Source: an uncultured Collinsella sp. (GTDB lineage: Bacteria; Actinomycetota; Coriobacteriia; Coriobacteriales; Coriobacteriaceae). From it: a DNA stretch of 35,100 bases. The stretch is taken from positions 1-35,100 of the forward strand of contig CAJKFS010000025.1 in the NCBI GenBank assembly GCA_905199225.1, in the 5' to 3' direction. Every line of letters begins with the position of its first letter. Within the stretch, counting starts at the first letter, position 1. The notes under the pieces are model-generated. The model saw only the letters and a list, made by a program, of their open reading frames with translations, was not told where the DNA came from and did no database searches. The position numbers and the translations under genes were made by a program. This document shows positions 7,264 through 15,780 of this stretch, piece after piece.

Positions 7264-8331
7264 CTATGCCTCGCGCATGAGCTCGGCGAGCTTTTGCCTG
7301 GTCACCTTGGCCTGCTCGTTGGCCATATTGCGTTCGTTTCTAAAGGCCGCATCCGCAACGCTCATCAGGTCAGCATCGGAAATCCCGCCAAGGCCCAGCT
7401 CCGCGAGCGTCGTCGGCAGACCGACGCGCTGGCAAAACTCGAGCACCTGATCAAGCTCGGGCGCACGCTCCAGGCGCAGCTGCACCACCAGGCCAAATGC
7501 CACGGCCTCACCATGCATGGCCTTGCACTCGGGCAGAATCGTCAGGCCGTTGGCGATGGCATGGGCAAGCGCTAGGCCACCGCTCTCAAAGCCAACACCC
7601 GAGAGCAGAATATTGCACTCGATCAGGCGCTCAACCGCCGGCGATATACGTCCCTTTCTGAGATCGCGCTTGACAGCGACGCCGCACTCCATGAGCGTGT
7701 CATAGCAGGCACGAGCCGCAACCAGAGCCAAGTGCCCCGGCGCGCCACCGTGCTCGTTAGCGCCGTGCGCCGCGGCGCACGAACGCGCCTCGAAGTACGT
7801 TGCCAGCGCATCGCCCATACCAGCGACCGTCATACGCAGCGGGGCTGACGCGACCACGTTGGTATCGACCACGACCAGGTCTGGATTCTTCTCGAGCAAC
7901 AGGTAGCGGTCGAACGACCCATCCTCGTGATACAGCACCGAAATCGCACTGCACGGACCGTCCATCGACGCCGCTGTGGGGCATACGCACAACGGCAACT
8001 CGGCATAAAACGCAACGGCCTTGGCGATATCGAGCATTTTGCCGCCGCCAATACCCACTACCATGTCGCAATACTCGGCCTGGGCTTCCTTAGCCATTTC
8101 GACAACGGCCTCTTCCGTACACGGACCGTCATAAATCTTAAAGAACGGCTCACTCAGATCGTCGTCCAGAAATCCATCGACGATCTGCCTGCACAGCCGA
8201 TCCTCGGTGCCCTGGTCAAACAAGACATAGGCAGCGCAGCCCAACCATGACAAATACCTGCCCTGACGCGAGAGTTCGCCCGGCCCCTGAACATACCGGC
8301 CGGGACCGCCATAAACCATGGGAAGTGCCAT
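7264..8331 (-). CDS. Glycerol dehydrogenase-like iron-containing alcohol dehydrogenase (paralogue 1)
   Basis: A 355-residue member of the GldA branch of group III metal-dependent alcohol dehydrogenases. It has an NAD-binding GIGGGKMLDIAKA, the TAASMDGPCSAISV segment, and metal ligands in GMGDALATYFEA (Asp), ALAHAIANGL (His) and KAMHGEAVAFG (His). It is clearly related to the gene at 8446-9546 but less typical: the first strand and the start region differ, and the Shine-Dalgarno match is weak (AAGGG, far from the ATG). Substrate could be glycerol or another small polyol or hydroxyketone. A terminator separates it from its paralogue, so it may be expressed independently. Confidence 0.82.
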   Translation of the reverse strand: MALPMVYGGPGRYVQGPGELSRQGRYLSWLGCAAYVLFDQGTEDRLCRQIVDGFLDDDLSEPFFKIYDGPCTEEAVVEMAKEAQAEYCDMVVGIGGGKMLDIAKAVAFYAELPLCVCPTAASMDGPCSAISVLYHEDGSFDRYLLLEKNPDLVVVDTNVVASAPLRMTVAGMGDALATYFEARSCAAAHGANEHGGAPGHLALVAARACYDTLMECGVAVKRDLRKGRISPAVERLIECNILLSGVGFESGGLALAHAIANGLTILPECKAMHGEAVAFGLVVQLRLERAPELDQVLEFCQRVGLPTTLAELGLGGISDADLMSVADAAFRNERNMANEQAKVTRQKLAELMREA

Positions 8332-8362
8332 GCGAGAATCCGCCCTTCATCAAACAACGATT

Positions 8363-8391
8363 GGTGCAAAGTAACCTGACCCCTTTGCACC
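8363..8391. repeat. REP-like 29-bp palindrome, copy 1
   Basis: GGTGCAAAG (8363-8371) pairs with CTTTGCACC (8383-8391) across a 11-base loop. Read on the minus strand, the core CAAAGGGGTCAGG followed by CTTTG matches the palindrome at 15706-15734, which has the same total length. It lies between the two glycerol-dehydrogenase genes, directly beside a terminator. Confidence 0.6.
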
Positions 8392-8395
8392 ATAG

Positions 8396-8431
8396 CAAAA
8401 AAGGAGCAAAGCCATCTGCCGGCTTTGCCCC
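8396..8431 (-). terminator. Terminator after gldA
   Basis: GCAAAGCC (8406-8413) and GGCTTTGC (8421-8428), with near-matching flanks, form a stem. On the minus strand it is followed by six T's (complement of 8397-8402). It lies 15 bases beyond the gldA stop codon. Confidence 0.7.
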
Positions 8432-8445
8432 TTCCTTACCTAAGT

Positions 8446-9546
8446 TTACTCATCCATAAGGTAGTAGTGACCCAGTGCGTCGGCACCCAGGATGGCGTTT
8501 GCGACCATCTCGGGCGTCACCTCAAACGGCATGTTGCACATGGTGTCCTCGGGCGCGCAGGCGGCCTCGGCAACAATCATGGCCTGCTCGCGCGTAAGCT
8601 CGGCAACGCCAAGTTCCTTCATCGTGACCGGCAGGCCCAGCTCAATGCAGAAGCCCAAGACTTCCTCGAGCTTCTCGGTCGGGGCATCCTCGAGTACCAG
8701 CTGGACGATGGTGCCGAAGGCGACCTTCTCGCCGTGATACATGTTGTGGCACTCGGGCAGCATCGTCAGACCATTGTGGATGGCATGAGCAGCGGCAAGG
8801 CCCGAGCTCTCAAAGCCAATACCCGAAAGCAGCGTATTGGCCTCGATGATGTGCTCGACGGCAGGCGTGAGCGCACCCTTCTCCAGCGCAACCTTGGCCT
8901 TGACGCCATCGGCCATGAGCGTCTCATAGCAGAGCTTGGCGAGCGCCAGGCCGGCCATGCCGCCCTTGCCGCCGGCGCAAGTGCCACCATCGGCATCATG
9001 CGTCGCCTGGGCCTCAAAGTAGGTTGCGAGCGCATCGCCCATACCGGAAACCGTCAGGCGCACCGGGCTCGCCGCGATAACCGTCGTATCCATCAGGACA
9101 ATGTTGGGGTTTGCCTTAAGGAAGAGATACTTGTCGAACTGGCCGTCATCGGTATAAAGCACCGAAAGCGCAGAACACGGAGCATCGGTCGAGGCGATGG
9201 TGGGGCAAATGATAACCGGGGACTCCAGGTAATAGGCGACAGCCTTCGCGGTGTCGAGGATCTTGCCGCCACCGACGCCGACGATGATGTCGCAACCGTT
9301 GTCACGAGCGAGCGCAACCAGGCGATCGACCTCGCCCTTGGAGCACTCGCCGTTAAAGTCCTCGAACAGCAGCTCGGCCTTGGCCTCGGCAAAACTGCCC
9401 TCGATCTTGGCACCGACGCGCTTCTTGCCCGAAGGCGTCACGATGACGAGGGCCTTAGCGCCGAGCGGCTCGACATAGGAGCCGAGCTTGGCCAGCTCGT
9501 CCGGACCCTGGATGTACTTGCTGGGGCTATTGAAAATTGCAGCCAT
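8446..9546 (-). CDS. gldA: Glycerol dehydrogenase
   Basis: Oxidises glycerol to dihydroxyacetone with NAD+, or runs the reverse reaction. The 366-residue protein matches canonical GldA throughout: GVGGGKILDTAKAVAYY for NAD binding, CPTIASTDAPCSALSVLYT, metal ligands in GMGDALATYFEAQAT (Asp), LAAAHAIHNGLT (His) and YHGEKVAFGTI (His). It is cytosolic. A strong terminator structure lies immediately upstream (9564-9607), leaving little room for a separate promoter; expression may depend on readthrough from the alcohol dehydrogenase gene. The start MAAIFNSPSKYIQGP is the family start, though the Shine-Dalgarno is poor. Confidence 0.93.
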   Translation of the reverse strand: MAAIFNSPSKYIQGPDELAKLGSYVEPLGAKALVIVTPSGKKRVGAKIEGSFAEAKAELLFEDFNGECSKGEVDRLVALARDNGCDIIVGVGGGKILDTAKAVAYYLESPVIICPTIASTDAPCSALSVLYTDDGQFDKYLFLKANPNIVLMDTTVIAASPVRLTVSGMGDALATYFEAQATHDADGGTCAGGKGGMAGLALAKLCYETLMADGVKAKVALEKGALTPAVEHIIEANTLLSGIGFESSGLAAAHAIHNGLTMLPECHNMYHGEKVAFGTIVQLVLEDAPTEKLEEVLGFCIELGLPVTMKELGVAELTREQAMIVAEAACAPEDTMCNMPFEVTPEMVANAILGADALGHYYLMDE

Positions 9547-9563
9547 AACTATCCCATTCTCTA

Positions 9564-9607
9564 AAATAAAAAAGAAAGGGGCTCCGTACAGATACGTGCG
9601 GAGCCCC
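9564..9607 (-). terminator. Terminator or attenuator between the alcohol dehydrogenase gene and gldA
   Basis: GGGGCTCCG (9578-9586) pairs with CGGAGCCCC (9599-9607), a 9-bp GC-rich stem. On the minus strand it is followed by an extended T-rich tract (complement of 9564-9577). It lies just past the alcohol dehydrogenase stop codon and 18 bases upstream of the gldA start. Confidence 0.85.
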
Positions 9608-9629
9608 TCGTTACGATAACAAGAGTCGA

Positions 9630-10853
9630 TTAGAAATCGATGTCGGTGTCGTAGTAGCAGGCCTTCAGGATCTTCTCGAAGTCGGCAGCCTTGGTCTCAC
9701 GCGGGTTCTCCGGCGTGCAGGCGTCCTGCTCGGCGTTCGCGGCGATCTCGGGGAGCTTCGCGAGGAACTCCTCCTCGGAAACCATCTGCGGGTTCTCGGC
9801 GTCGACCTTCACGCCACCATTCGCGTAATCCTTGATGGACTGCGGAATGTTGAGCTGGTCGTTGAGGTCGCGAATCTTCTGGACGAGCGCAGCGATGAGC
9901 TCCTCGTTGGTCTCGCCGGGAAGGTGCAGGATCTCCTTGGCTACGTAAGCGTAACGCTCGGCAGCACGCGGGTCCTTGGAGTTCCACTGGATGACCTTGC
10001 CCAGGTACATGGCGTTAGCGGCACCGTGGATGATGTGGCCGTTCTCGAAGGCAGCACCGGTCTTGTGAGCCATGGAGTGGACGATGCCGAGCAGGCCCGA
10101 GGAGAAGGCGATACCGGCGATGCACTGAGCCTCGTGCATGTGCTGACGGGCCTCATGGTCGCCAGCATAGGACTTGGGCAGCCACTCGACGATCTCGCGG
10201 ATGCCGTGCAGAGCGTTGGCGTCGGTGAACATAGAAGCGCAGGTGGAAACGTAGGCCTCCATGCAGTGGGTCAGAGCGTCCATGCCGGTATGAGCGCACA
10301 GCTTGGCGGGCATGGTGTAGGTGAGCTCGGGGTCGACGATGGCGACATCAGGGGTGATGTTGAAGTCGGCCAGCGGGTACTTGATGCCCTTGGCATAGTC
10401 GGTAATGACGGAGAAGGCAGTGACCTCGGTAGCGGTACCGGAGGTAGAGGAGATGGCGCAGAAGTGAGCCTTCTGACGCAGCTCGGGGAAGCTGAACGGC
10501 TGGATGATGTTATCGAAGGACTCCTCGGGATACTCGTAGAAGACCCACATGGCCTTAGCGGCATCGATGGGCGAGCCGCCACCGATGGCGATAATCCAGT
10601 CGGGCTCGAACTCGCGCATGGCCTCGGCGCCCTTCATGACCGTCTCGATGGACGGGTCGGACTCGACGCCCTCGAACAGCTTGACCTCGAAACCGCCTTC
10701 CTTAAGGTCGTTCTCGACGTCCTGCAGGAACCCGCCGCGGCGCATAGAGCTGCCGCCAGAAACGATGATGGCCTTCTTGCCCTTGAGGTTCTTCACCTCG
10801 TGGCGAGCGCCCTCACCAAAGTACAGATCGCGAGGATTGGTAAAACGTCCCAT
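9630..10853 (-). CDS. Iron-containing alcohol dehydrogenase
   Basis: A 407-residue NAD(P)-dependent group III alcohol dehydrogenase of the butanol/1,3-propanediol dehydrogenase type, which reduces aldehydes to alcohols in fermentation or the reverse. It shows the cofactor loop IAIGGGSPIDAAKAMWV, FCAISSTSGTATEVTAFSVI, the iron ligands Asp and His in HTGMDALTHCMEAYVS, and two further His in VHSMAHKTGAAFENGHIIHG. The ATG at 10853 has an excellent AGGAGG six bases upstream; the open frame extends 17 codons further without similarity. The exact substrate cannot be read from the sequence. Confidence 0.93.
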   Translation of the reverse strand: MGRFTNPRDLYFGEGARHEVKNLKGKKAIIVSGGSSMRRGGFLQDVENDLKEGGFEVKLFEGVESDPSIETVMKGAEAMREFEPDWIIAIGGGSPIDAAKAMWVFYEYPEESFDNIIQPFSFPELRQKAHFCAISSTSGTATEVTAFSVITDYAKGIKYPLADFNITPDVAIVDPELTYTMPAKLCAHTGMDALTHCMEAYVSTCASMFTDANALHGIREIVEWLPKSYAGDHEARQHMHEAQCIAGIAFSSGLLGIVHSMAHKTGAAFENGHIIHGAANAMYLGKVIQWNSKDPRAAERYAYVAKEILHLPGETNEELIAALVQKIRDLNDQLNIPQSIKDYANGGVKVDAENPQMVSEEEFLAKLPEIAANAEQDACTPENPRETKAADFEKILKACYYDTDIDF

Positions 10854-11353
10854 ACTGTGCCTCCTAAACAAGCCCCTCTTAGACTTGCGTATATAACGGA
10901 GCACCCAATTGGCTCCGTTAGGACCGGTTTGCGCGTTGCCGGCGATGACAATGCGCGATGTCTAAACGTCTCAACGCTCAGACAAACACTATTTTACCGT
11001 TCTGGTTGGTCAGTTATTCACCTAAAGCCGCCAATGATGAAACGTTTTTTCTATCCCTGAAGACCCTTGTGCGGCATTCATACTCCCAAGCTGGGCAAAC
11101 GTTTTATCAAGGTTGACTACATATCCCGGGCAGGACGGTGCCCCTCCAAAATATGCACCGTTCGCCGCCAAAAATCGACCGTTTGCGGCACCGTGATACC
11201 ACTCGGCCGTCCATGGTGCCGACATTTGTGCGACATCCGACTTCGTGGTGCAAAGGTGCAAGTCCAAGTGCGGCACCCCCGGTGTGCCACATGCGGGTAA
11301 ACTAGAACCTTATATAGAAACATCTGAACCCTAACCGCAGCAAAGGAGGCCCC
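10854..11353. other. 500-bp divergent intergenic region
   Basis: Lies between the alcohol dehydrogenase gene (-) and the TPR operon (+). AACGGAGC (10895-10902) pairs with GCTCCGTT (10912-10919), a hairpin in the probable 5' leader of the dehydrogenase. TAAAAT on the minus strand near 10992-10997 could be its -10. Further right, 11130-11290 holds several short inverted repeats built on GGTGC/GCACC. A TAGAAC near 11304 could be a -10 for the plus-strand operon. The 84-codon open frame in this region shows no family similarity and was not accepted. Confidence 0.45.
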
Positions 11354-12430
11354 ATGGCATTCGATCCCATTCAAGAGGATTGCCATCGCCTCGTTCTTGA
11401 GGCCTTGCGCCGCGACAATATCCCGCTCACCGACGGTGCCGCCGTAGAGCGTCTGATGGAACAATTCACCCGCAACCCCGCACCGCTCATCGTGCACGAC
11501 CGCGACCGCGCCGGGCATCTGATTGCCAAGGTGGTCGAGGCTGTCGACTACCGCATTCCCTTTATCCCCGACGATACCCAGGCAGAGCAAGAAGAAGCCG
11601 CAGCCGAGAACATGCTCCGCGAGGCGGCCGCACTCGATCCGGCCAACTGGGATGCCCAGCGCATGCTGACGGCACTCACCGCCGAATCCAACGAGGAATA
11701 CGTGCAGTATCTGGTGTCCAAGTGCGACGAGGTGGAGCACGATCTGGCGCTCAAGATCGCCTCGGCGCAGGACCCCTACGAGCGCGAGGCCGCAGGCGAC
11801 CTTATGCGCCGCCCCTACCTGCGCTGGCTTGCCGCCTTGGCATCGCGCGCGCTCATTAGCGGACGCTACCGCATGTCGCTCGAAGCCGCGAATCGCAGCT
11901 TGGACTTTGCGCCCAACGACCCCGCTGGTGTCCGCCACACCGCGATGCTCGCCATGGCAAAGCTCGAATACCCCGCCGAGGAGCTCAAGCGCTTTCGCTC
12001 CGCTCACTCCGTGCCGTACCTCGCGAATACCCCGCTGCGCCGCCGCCCCAAAGATGCGGAGCGTGACTTGGACCCGTGGACGCTCATCGCGCTGATGAGC
12101 GCTGCCTGGCGCGAGCTGGACTACGAGGGTGCCGAACACTACCTGCGTATCCTTGTGCGTTCGTGCCCGCACGCAGCCGAGGCGCTCTACTTCCAAACCG
12201 AGTTTCCCGATGGCGTCTATGCCCGCGTCAATGTGAGTGTGGGCTCCACCGACGAACTTGTCCTTGCGCTGTCCGAGGCGACGCCGGTACTGCAAGAGGG
12301 CCTGGGCGCCCCCGACAACGCCAGTTTTGCCGCCTGGGTCGCCACCAACGATATCGTGCGTTCCCAAATCGATGAGCGCATACTGCGGGCGGGCGAGCAG
12401 GGTTTGCCGTTTAAGGGAGGAGACCTCTAA
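11354..12430 (+). CDS. TPR-like helical repeat protein, first of a paralogous pair
   Basis: A 358-residue, mostly alpha-helical protein with no signal peptide or membrane helix. Tetratricopeptide-like units are visible at about residues 78-110 (AAAENMLREAAALDPANWDA), 170-205 (GRYRMSLEAANRSLDFAPND) and 252-282 (YEGAEHYLRILVRSCPHAAE). No catalytic motif is recognised. The ATG is preceded by AAAGGAGGCCCC. Its stop codon overlaps the next start by one base, and it is followed at short distance by murT-gatD, so it is the first gene of a likely three-gene operon. It probably acts as a protein-binding scaffold, perhaps linked to cell-wall work; that link rests only on position. Confidence 0.7.
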   Translation: MAFDPIQEDCHRLVLEALRRDNIPLTDGAAVERLMEQFTRNPAPLIVHDRDRAGHLIAKVVEAVDYRIPFIPDDTQAEQEEAAAENMLREAAALDPANWDAQRMLTALTAESNEEYVQYLVSKCDEVEHDLALKIASAQDPYEREAAGDLMRRPYLRWLAALASRALISGRYRMSLEAANRSLDFAPNDPAGVRHTAMLAMAKLEYPAEELKRFRSAHSVPYLANTPLRRRPKDAERDLDPWTLIALMSAAWRELDYEGAEHYLRILVRSCPHAAEALYFQTEFPDGVYARVNVSVGSTDELVLALSEATPVLQEGLGAPDNASFAAWVATNDIVRSQIDERILRAGEQGLPFKGGDL

Positions 12431-13473
12431 TGGATCCGAGCGTCTACATCCCCGCCTACCTGGAGCGCACCTATCTGGCGTCGCACCCCGAGCTCACCGA
12501 TGCAGCACGCGAGCTTGTCCATAACGACGTGAACGTCAACCCTCATAAGTATGCGCAGTCCGAGCATGCCCAGGCGCTGCTGTCCTACGCCGGTGTTCAT
12601 CGCCACCTGCTCGACGAGCTCCATCGCATCGAGGACATGGGCAGCGACGAGGAGTTTGAGCAGACGCGCAACCGCCTGTTCGACGACATGCGCGATGAGC
12701 TGCTCAAGATCGTCCGCGTCGATGCATATGTCCTCGACGCGCAGCTGCTCGCCATCATCCTGGCCGACACGCCCGTTGACGCCCGCCTGGGCGACCTGAT
12801 GAAGCTCGAGGCGACCACGGCCGATTACCTGCAGCAAAGTGTGCCCGGGTTCGATATGGAGGCCCCGCACTACTGGGCCAACAAAGTTTTGACGGACGGC
12901 GTGACGGCGGCAGAGCTCACCGTGAGCGAGCCGGCTCTTATCGGGTGGCTCCACACGCTCGAGGCCATCTCGCAGCTGTGCATGGCGAGCGCCCGCTACC
13001 GTGCTGCCGCCAACTACGCCCGCCGCGTCCTTAATGCGGAAGGCTACCCCACCCGAGCCGCAGGCACCGTGTTGCTCGCCCACGCTCGTCTGGAAGACCA
13101 GGACGGCTTTTTTGCCCTGGCCCACCAGCTCGAGGAAGAGATCGGGGCTGACGCGCTCGAGAACTCTCCTTGGTATCTACTCGCCCGCACGATTCTGCTG
13201 TTCAAAACAAACAAGATGCGCCCGGCGACACGCGCGCTGCGTGAGTTTGCCAACCGTTGCGAGGGCGGTGCATTCTTCTTACTGAACCCCATGTACCAGA
13301 CACCGTACCTTCCCTGCCGGCCCGAGCCACGCGATCCCTGGGACCTTTCGCACCAAGCCGTTTGGGAAGCGGACGGTATTATCTCGGACACCCCCGACTT
13401 TGCCCCCTGGGCCAACGCCTGCGAAGATGTATCGCAGCTTGCCCAGGAATTTGCGCGCCGCTACGGATTTTAA
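12430..13473 (+). CDS. TPR-like helical repeat protein, second of a paralogous pair
   Basis: A 347-residue helical protein that begins in the TAATG overlap with the preceding gene, with GGGAGGAG just upstream. Residues about 190-230 (ARYRAAANYARRVLNAEG, then a helix LLAHARLEDQDGF) align with the RYRMSLEAANRSLDFAPND region of the previous protein. The order of the surrounding helices and the NTPY/QTPYLP turn are also shared, suggesting an old tandem duplication. The C-terminus (DPWDLSHQAVWEADGIISDT) is distinct. No enzyme motif is seen. The tight overlap indicates translational coupling and perhaps a hetero-complex. Confidence 0.7.
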   Translation: MDPSVYIPAYLERTYLASHPELTDAARELVHNDVNVNPHKYAQSEHAQALLSYAGVHRHLLDELHRIEDMGSDEEFEQTRNRLFDDMRDELLKIVRVDAYVLDAQLLAIILADTPVDARLGDLMKLEATTADYLQQSVPGFDMEAPHYWANKVLTDGVTAAELTVSEPALIGWLHTLEAISQLCMASARYRAAANYARRVLNAEGYPTRAAGTVLLAHARLEDQDGFFALAHQLEEEIGADALENSPWYLLARTILLFKTNKMRPATRALREFANRCEGGAFFLLNPMYQTPYLPCRPEPRDPWDLSHQAVWEADGIISDTPDFAPWANACEDVSQLAQEFARRYGF

Positions 13474-13518
13474 CGGCGCAAACGCCACGACCATGTCATC
13501 TATGTTAGGAACGGCTTC

Positions 13519-15696
13519 ATGAACCTCCGCTCATCTCTCGCCTGCACCTCGAGCGATATCGCCCGCTGGGGGCTGCGCTCCGTCCTTAAACGCCAGGGCG
13601 GCGTACTCCCCGGCCGCATCGCCATGAAAATCGACCCCGAGTTGCTGAGCGACCTCGCTGGCCTTGTCGACCGCAGCGTGGTGATTACGGGTACTAATGG
13701 CAAGACCACCACTTCCAACCTCATCGCCGACGCCGTTGCTGCCAGCGGTGCTGCCGTGGTGTGCAACCGTGCCGGCAACAATATGGAGCCTGGTGTGGTG
13801 GGTGCTCTGCTCGAGGCCCGCGGCGGCCTTAAACACACCAGCAGCGGCAAGCGCGTGGGCGTTTTTGAGTGCGATGAGCTTTACACCGTACGCGTCCTGC
13901 CCAAGCTCAAGCCGACGTACTTCGTGCTGCTCAACCTGTTCCGCGACCAGCTAGACCGCTACGGCGAGATCGACCACACCCAAGACGTCATCGCCCACGC
14001 GCTGGAGCTTTCGCCGGCAACAATACTTATCTACAACGCAGATGACCCGCTGTGTGCCGCGATCGCCGCGCGCGTTCCCAATGCAAGCATCGCCTTTGGC
14101 ATCGACGGCGCCACCAACACCGAGTCCGACCGCATTAGCGACTCGCGTTTTTGCTCACAGTGCAACGCACCGTTGGAGTACGACTATGTGCAGTACGGAC
14201 AGCTTGGCGCATACCATTGCCCCTCGTGCGGCTGGGCCCGCCCTGGGCTTGTCCGTCGCGTGACGAGCGTGGAGCTCGGCTGCGACGGCTACGGCTTTGA
14301 CTTGAACTTTGGACCCGATGCTGACGCACCTGCCACGCACATTGCCACGCGCTATAACGGCCTGTATATGGTCTACAACGTTGCCGCCGCCTTCTTTGCG
14401 GCGTGCGAGCTGGGCGTGGACGCAGCTCACCTGCAGCCCACGCTCGATGCCTACGTCCCCGCCGGCGGACGCATGGGCCGCTGGGAAATCGCTGGCCGTA
14501 CCGTCGAGGCCAACCTGGCCAAGAATCCCGTGGGCTTCGACCGCCAGATCCAGTCCATTAAAACGGCAGGCGGCAGGCTCTGCGCCTTCTTCCTCAACGA
14601 CAACGATGCCGACGGCCACGATGTATCGTGGATCTACGACGTCGACTTTGAGCGCATCGCCAACACGCCGGGACTTGTCGCCTTTGCCGGCGGCACGCGC
14701 GCACACGACATGCAGGTGCGCCTCAAGTACGCCGGCATCGATGCCGCGATTATCTCGGACGTCGCGCAGGCAATTGGCGCCTTGGCAGGTGAGGAGGCTG
14801 GCGACACTTTCTATGCCGTCGCCAACTACACGGCCTTCCCGCCGCTGGTCAAGGAACTCGACGGACTGAAGGGCGCCACTGCCGACGCTGTTGCTGCCCG
14901 CGCCATAGCCCGTGCCGACGGCAGCGCTCTTCCTGTCGGCATCGCGCCAGTCGAGCTTTCGCGCCCGCTGCGCATCGTCTACCTGTATCCCGATGCCCTT
15001 AACCTCTATGGCGACGGCGGCAATGTCATCGCCCTCGAGCGCCGCTGCGCTTGGCGCGGCATTCCCGTGCGCGTGAACGAGGTCCGTATGGGCGAAACGC
15101 TTGATTTGACCGATGCCGATATCGTCATGATGGGCGGTGGCTCCGACCGCGACCAGCTGGCGGTCGCACATGAACTGCTCGCTCAAAAAGACAAGGTCGC
15201 ATCCTATGTTGAGGATGGCGGTTCGTTGCTCGCCATCTGCGGCAGCTATCAGCTGCTCGGCCGTTCGTACTATATGGGTGAGAATCGCATTGAGGGTCTG
15301 GGGGTCATTGCCGCCGAAACCGTACGCGGCTCCGACCGCCTGATCGGCAACGTAGCCGTCAAAACCGATCTGGCACCCGAGCCCTTTATGGGATTTGAGA
15401 ACCACGGCGGCCGCACCCTGCTCGATGCAGAGGCCACGCCACTCGGAACGTCCGTCGTCACGGGCACCGGCAACAACGGCGACGATGGCCTTGAGGGTCT
15501 GATCTACAAGGGCGTCATCGGCACGTACCTGCACGGGCCGGCGCTGCCCAAGAACCCCGAACTCGCCGACTGGCTGATCGCGCACGCCCTCGAGCGCCGC
15601 GGCGATGTGCAGGCCGCCGCCCTGCTGCCGCTCAAGCCCCTCGACGACACCTACGAGCACGCCGCCCACGACGCAGCCATGAAGCTCCTCCCCTAG
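13519..15696 (+). CDS. Fused MurT-GatD lipid II isoglutaminyl synthase
   Basis: Amidates the alpha-carboxyl of D-glutamate in lipid II using glutamine and ATP, a step that affects peptidoglycan cross-linking in Gram-positives. In Staphylococcus and Streptococcus, MurT and GatD are separate proteins; here they form one chain of 725 residues. MurT part: P-loop TGTNGKTTT (57-65), Mur ligase core with FECDELYTVRVLPKLKPTY, a Cys4 zinc ribbon (Cys212, 215, 234, 237) and the C-terminal DUF1727-type domain with ANLAKNPVGFDRQ and LNDNDADGHDVSWIYDVDFE. A linker of about residues 455-480 follows. GatD part: PLRIVYLYPDALNLYGDGGN, the amidotransferase Cys574 in LAICGSYQLLG, and His672 in GTYLHGPALPKNPELADWL. 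TAGGAA lies before the ATG. The frame is continuous through the junction. Confidence 0.93.
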   Translation: MNLRSSLACTSSDIARWGLRSVLKRQGGVLPGRIAMKIDPELLSDLAGLVDRSVVITGTNGKTTTSNLIADAVAASGAAVVCNRAGNNMEPGVVGALLEARGGLKHTSSGKRVGVFECDELYTVRVLPKLKPTYFVLLNLFRDQLDRYGEIDHTQDVIAHALELSPATILIYNADDPLCAAIAARVPNASIAFGIDGATNTESDRISDSRFCSQCNAPLEYDYVQYGQLGAYHCPSCGWARPGLVRRVTSVELGCDGYGFDLNFGPDADAPATHIATRYNGLYMVYNVAAAFFAACELGVDAAHLQPTLDAYVPAGGRMGRWEIAGRTVEANLAKNPVGFDRQIQSIKTAGGRLCAFFLNDNDADGHDVSWIYDVDFERIANTPGLVAFAGGTRAHDMQVRLKYAGIDAAIISDVAQAIGALAGEEAGDTFYAVANYTAFPPLVKELDGLKGATADAVAARAIARADGSALPVGIAPVELSRPLRIVYLYPDALNLYGDGGNVIALERRCAWRGIPVRVNEVRMGETLDLTDADIVMMGGGSDRDQLAVAHELLAQKDKVASYVEDGGSLLAICGSYQLLGRSYYMGENRIEGLGVIAAETVRGSDRLIGNVAVKTDLAPEPFMGFENHGGRTLLDAEATPLGTSVVTGTGNNGDDGLEGLIYKGVIGTYLHGPALPKNPELADWLIAHALERRGDVQAAALLPLKPLDDTYEHAAHDAAMKLLP

Positions 15697-15705
15697 CACC
15701 TCACA

Positions 15706-15734
15706 ACCACAAAGGGGACAGGCACCTTTGTGGT
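15706..15734. repeat. REP-like 29-bp palindrome, copy 2
   Basis: ACCACAAAGG (15706-15715), loop GGACAGGCA, CCTTTGTGGT (15725-15734). The loop and inner stem share CAAAGGGG-W-CAGG and CTTTG with the palindrome at 8363-8391, while the outer arms differ but remain self-complementary. It begins 10 bases after the murT-gatD stop codon and could also help end that transcript (a T-run TTTT follows at 15737-15740). Confidence 0.6.
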
Positions 15735-15780
15735 GGTTTTCCAGTTTGCCAACGATATACGCGCCGGCAAAAAAGTCTGC

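Noticed and set aside
7264..8331. The diverged glycerol-dehydrogenase paralogue as a pseudogene.
   Set aside because: The frame is intact and all three metal ligands and the cofactor loop are preserved.
11022..11276. 84-codon minus-strand frame in the intergenic region before the TPR pair.
   Set aside because: No recognised domain, no clear ribosome-binding site, and overlaps the probable promoter region of the plus-strand operon.
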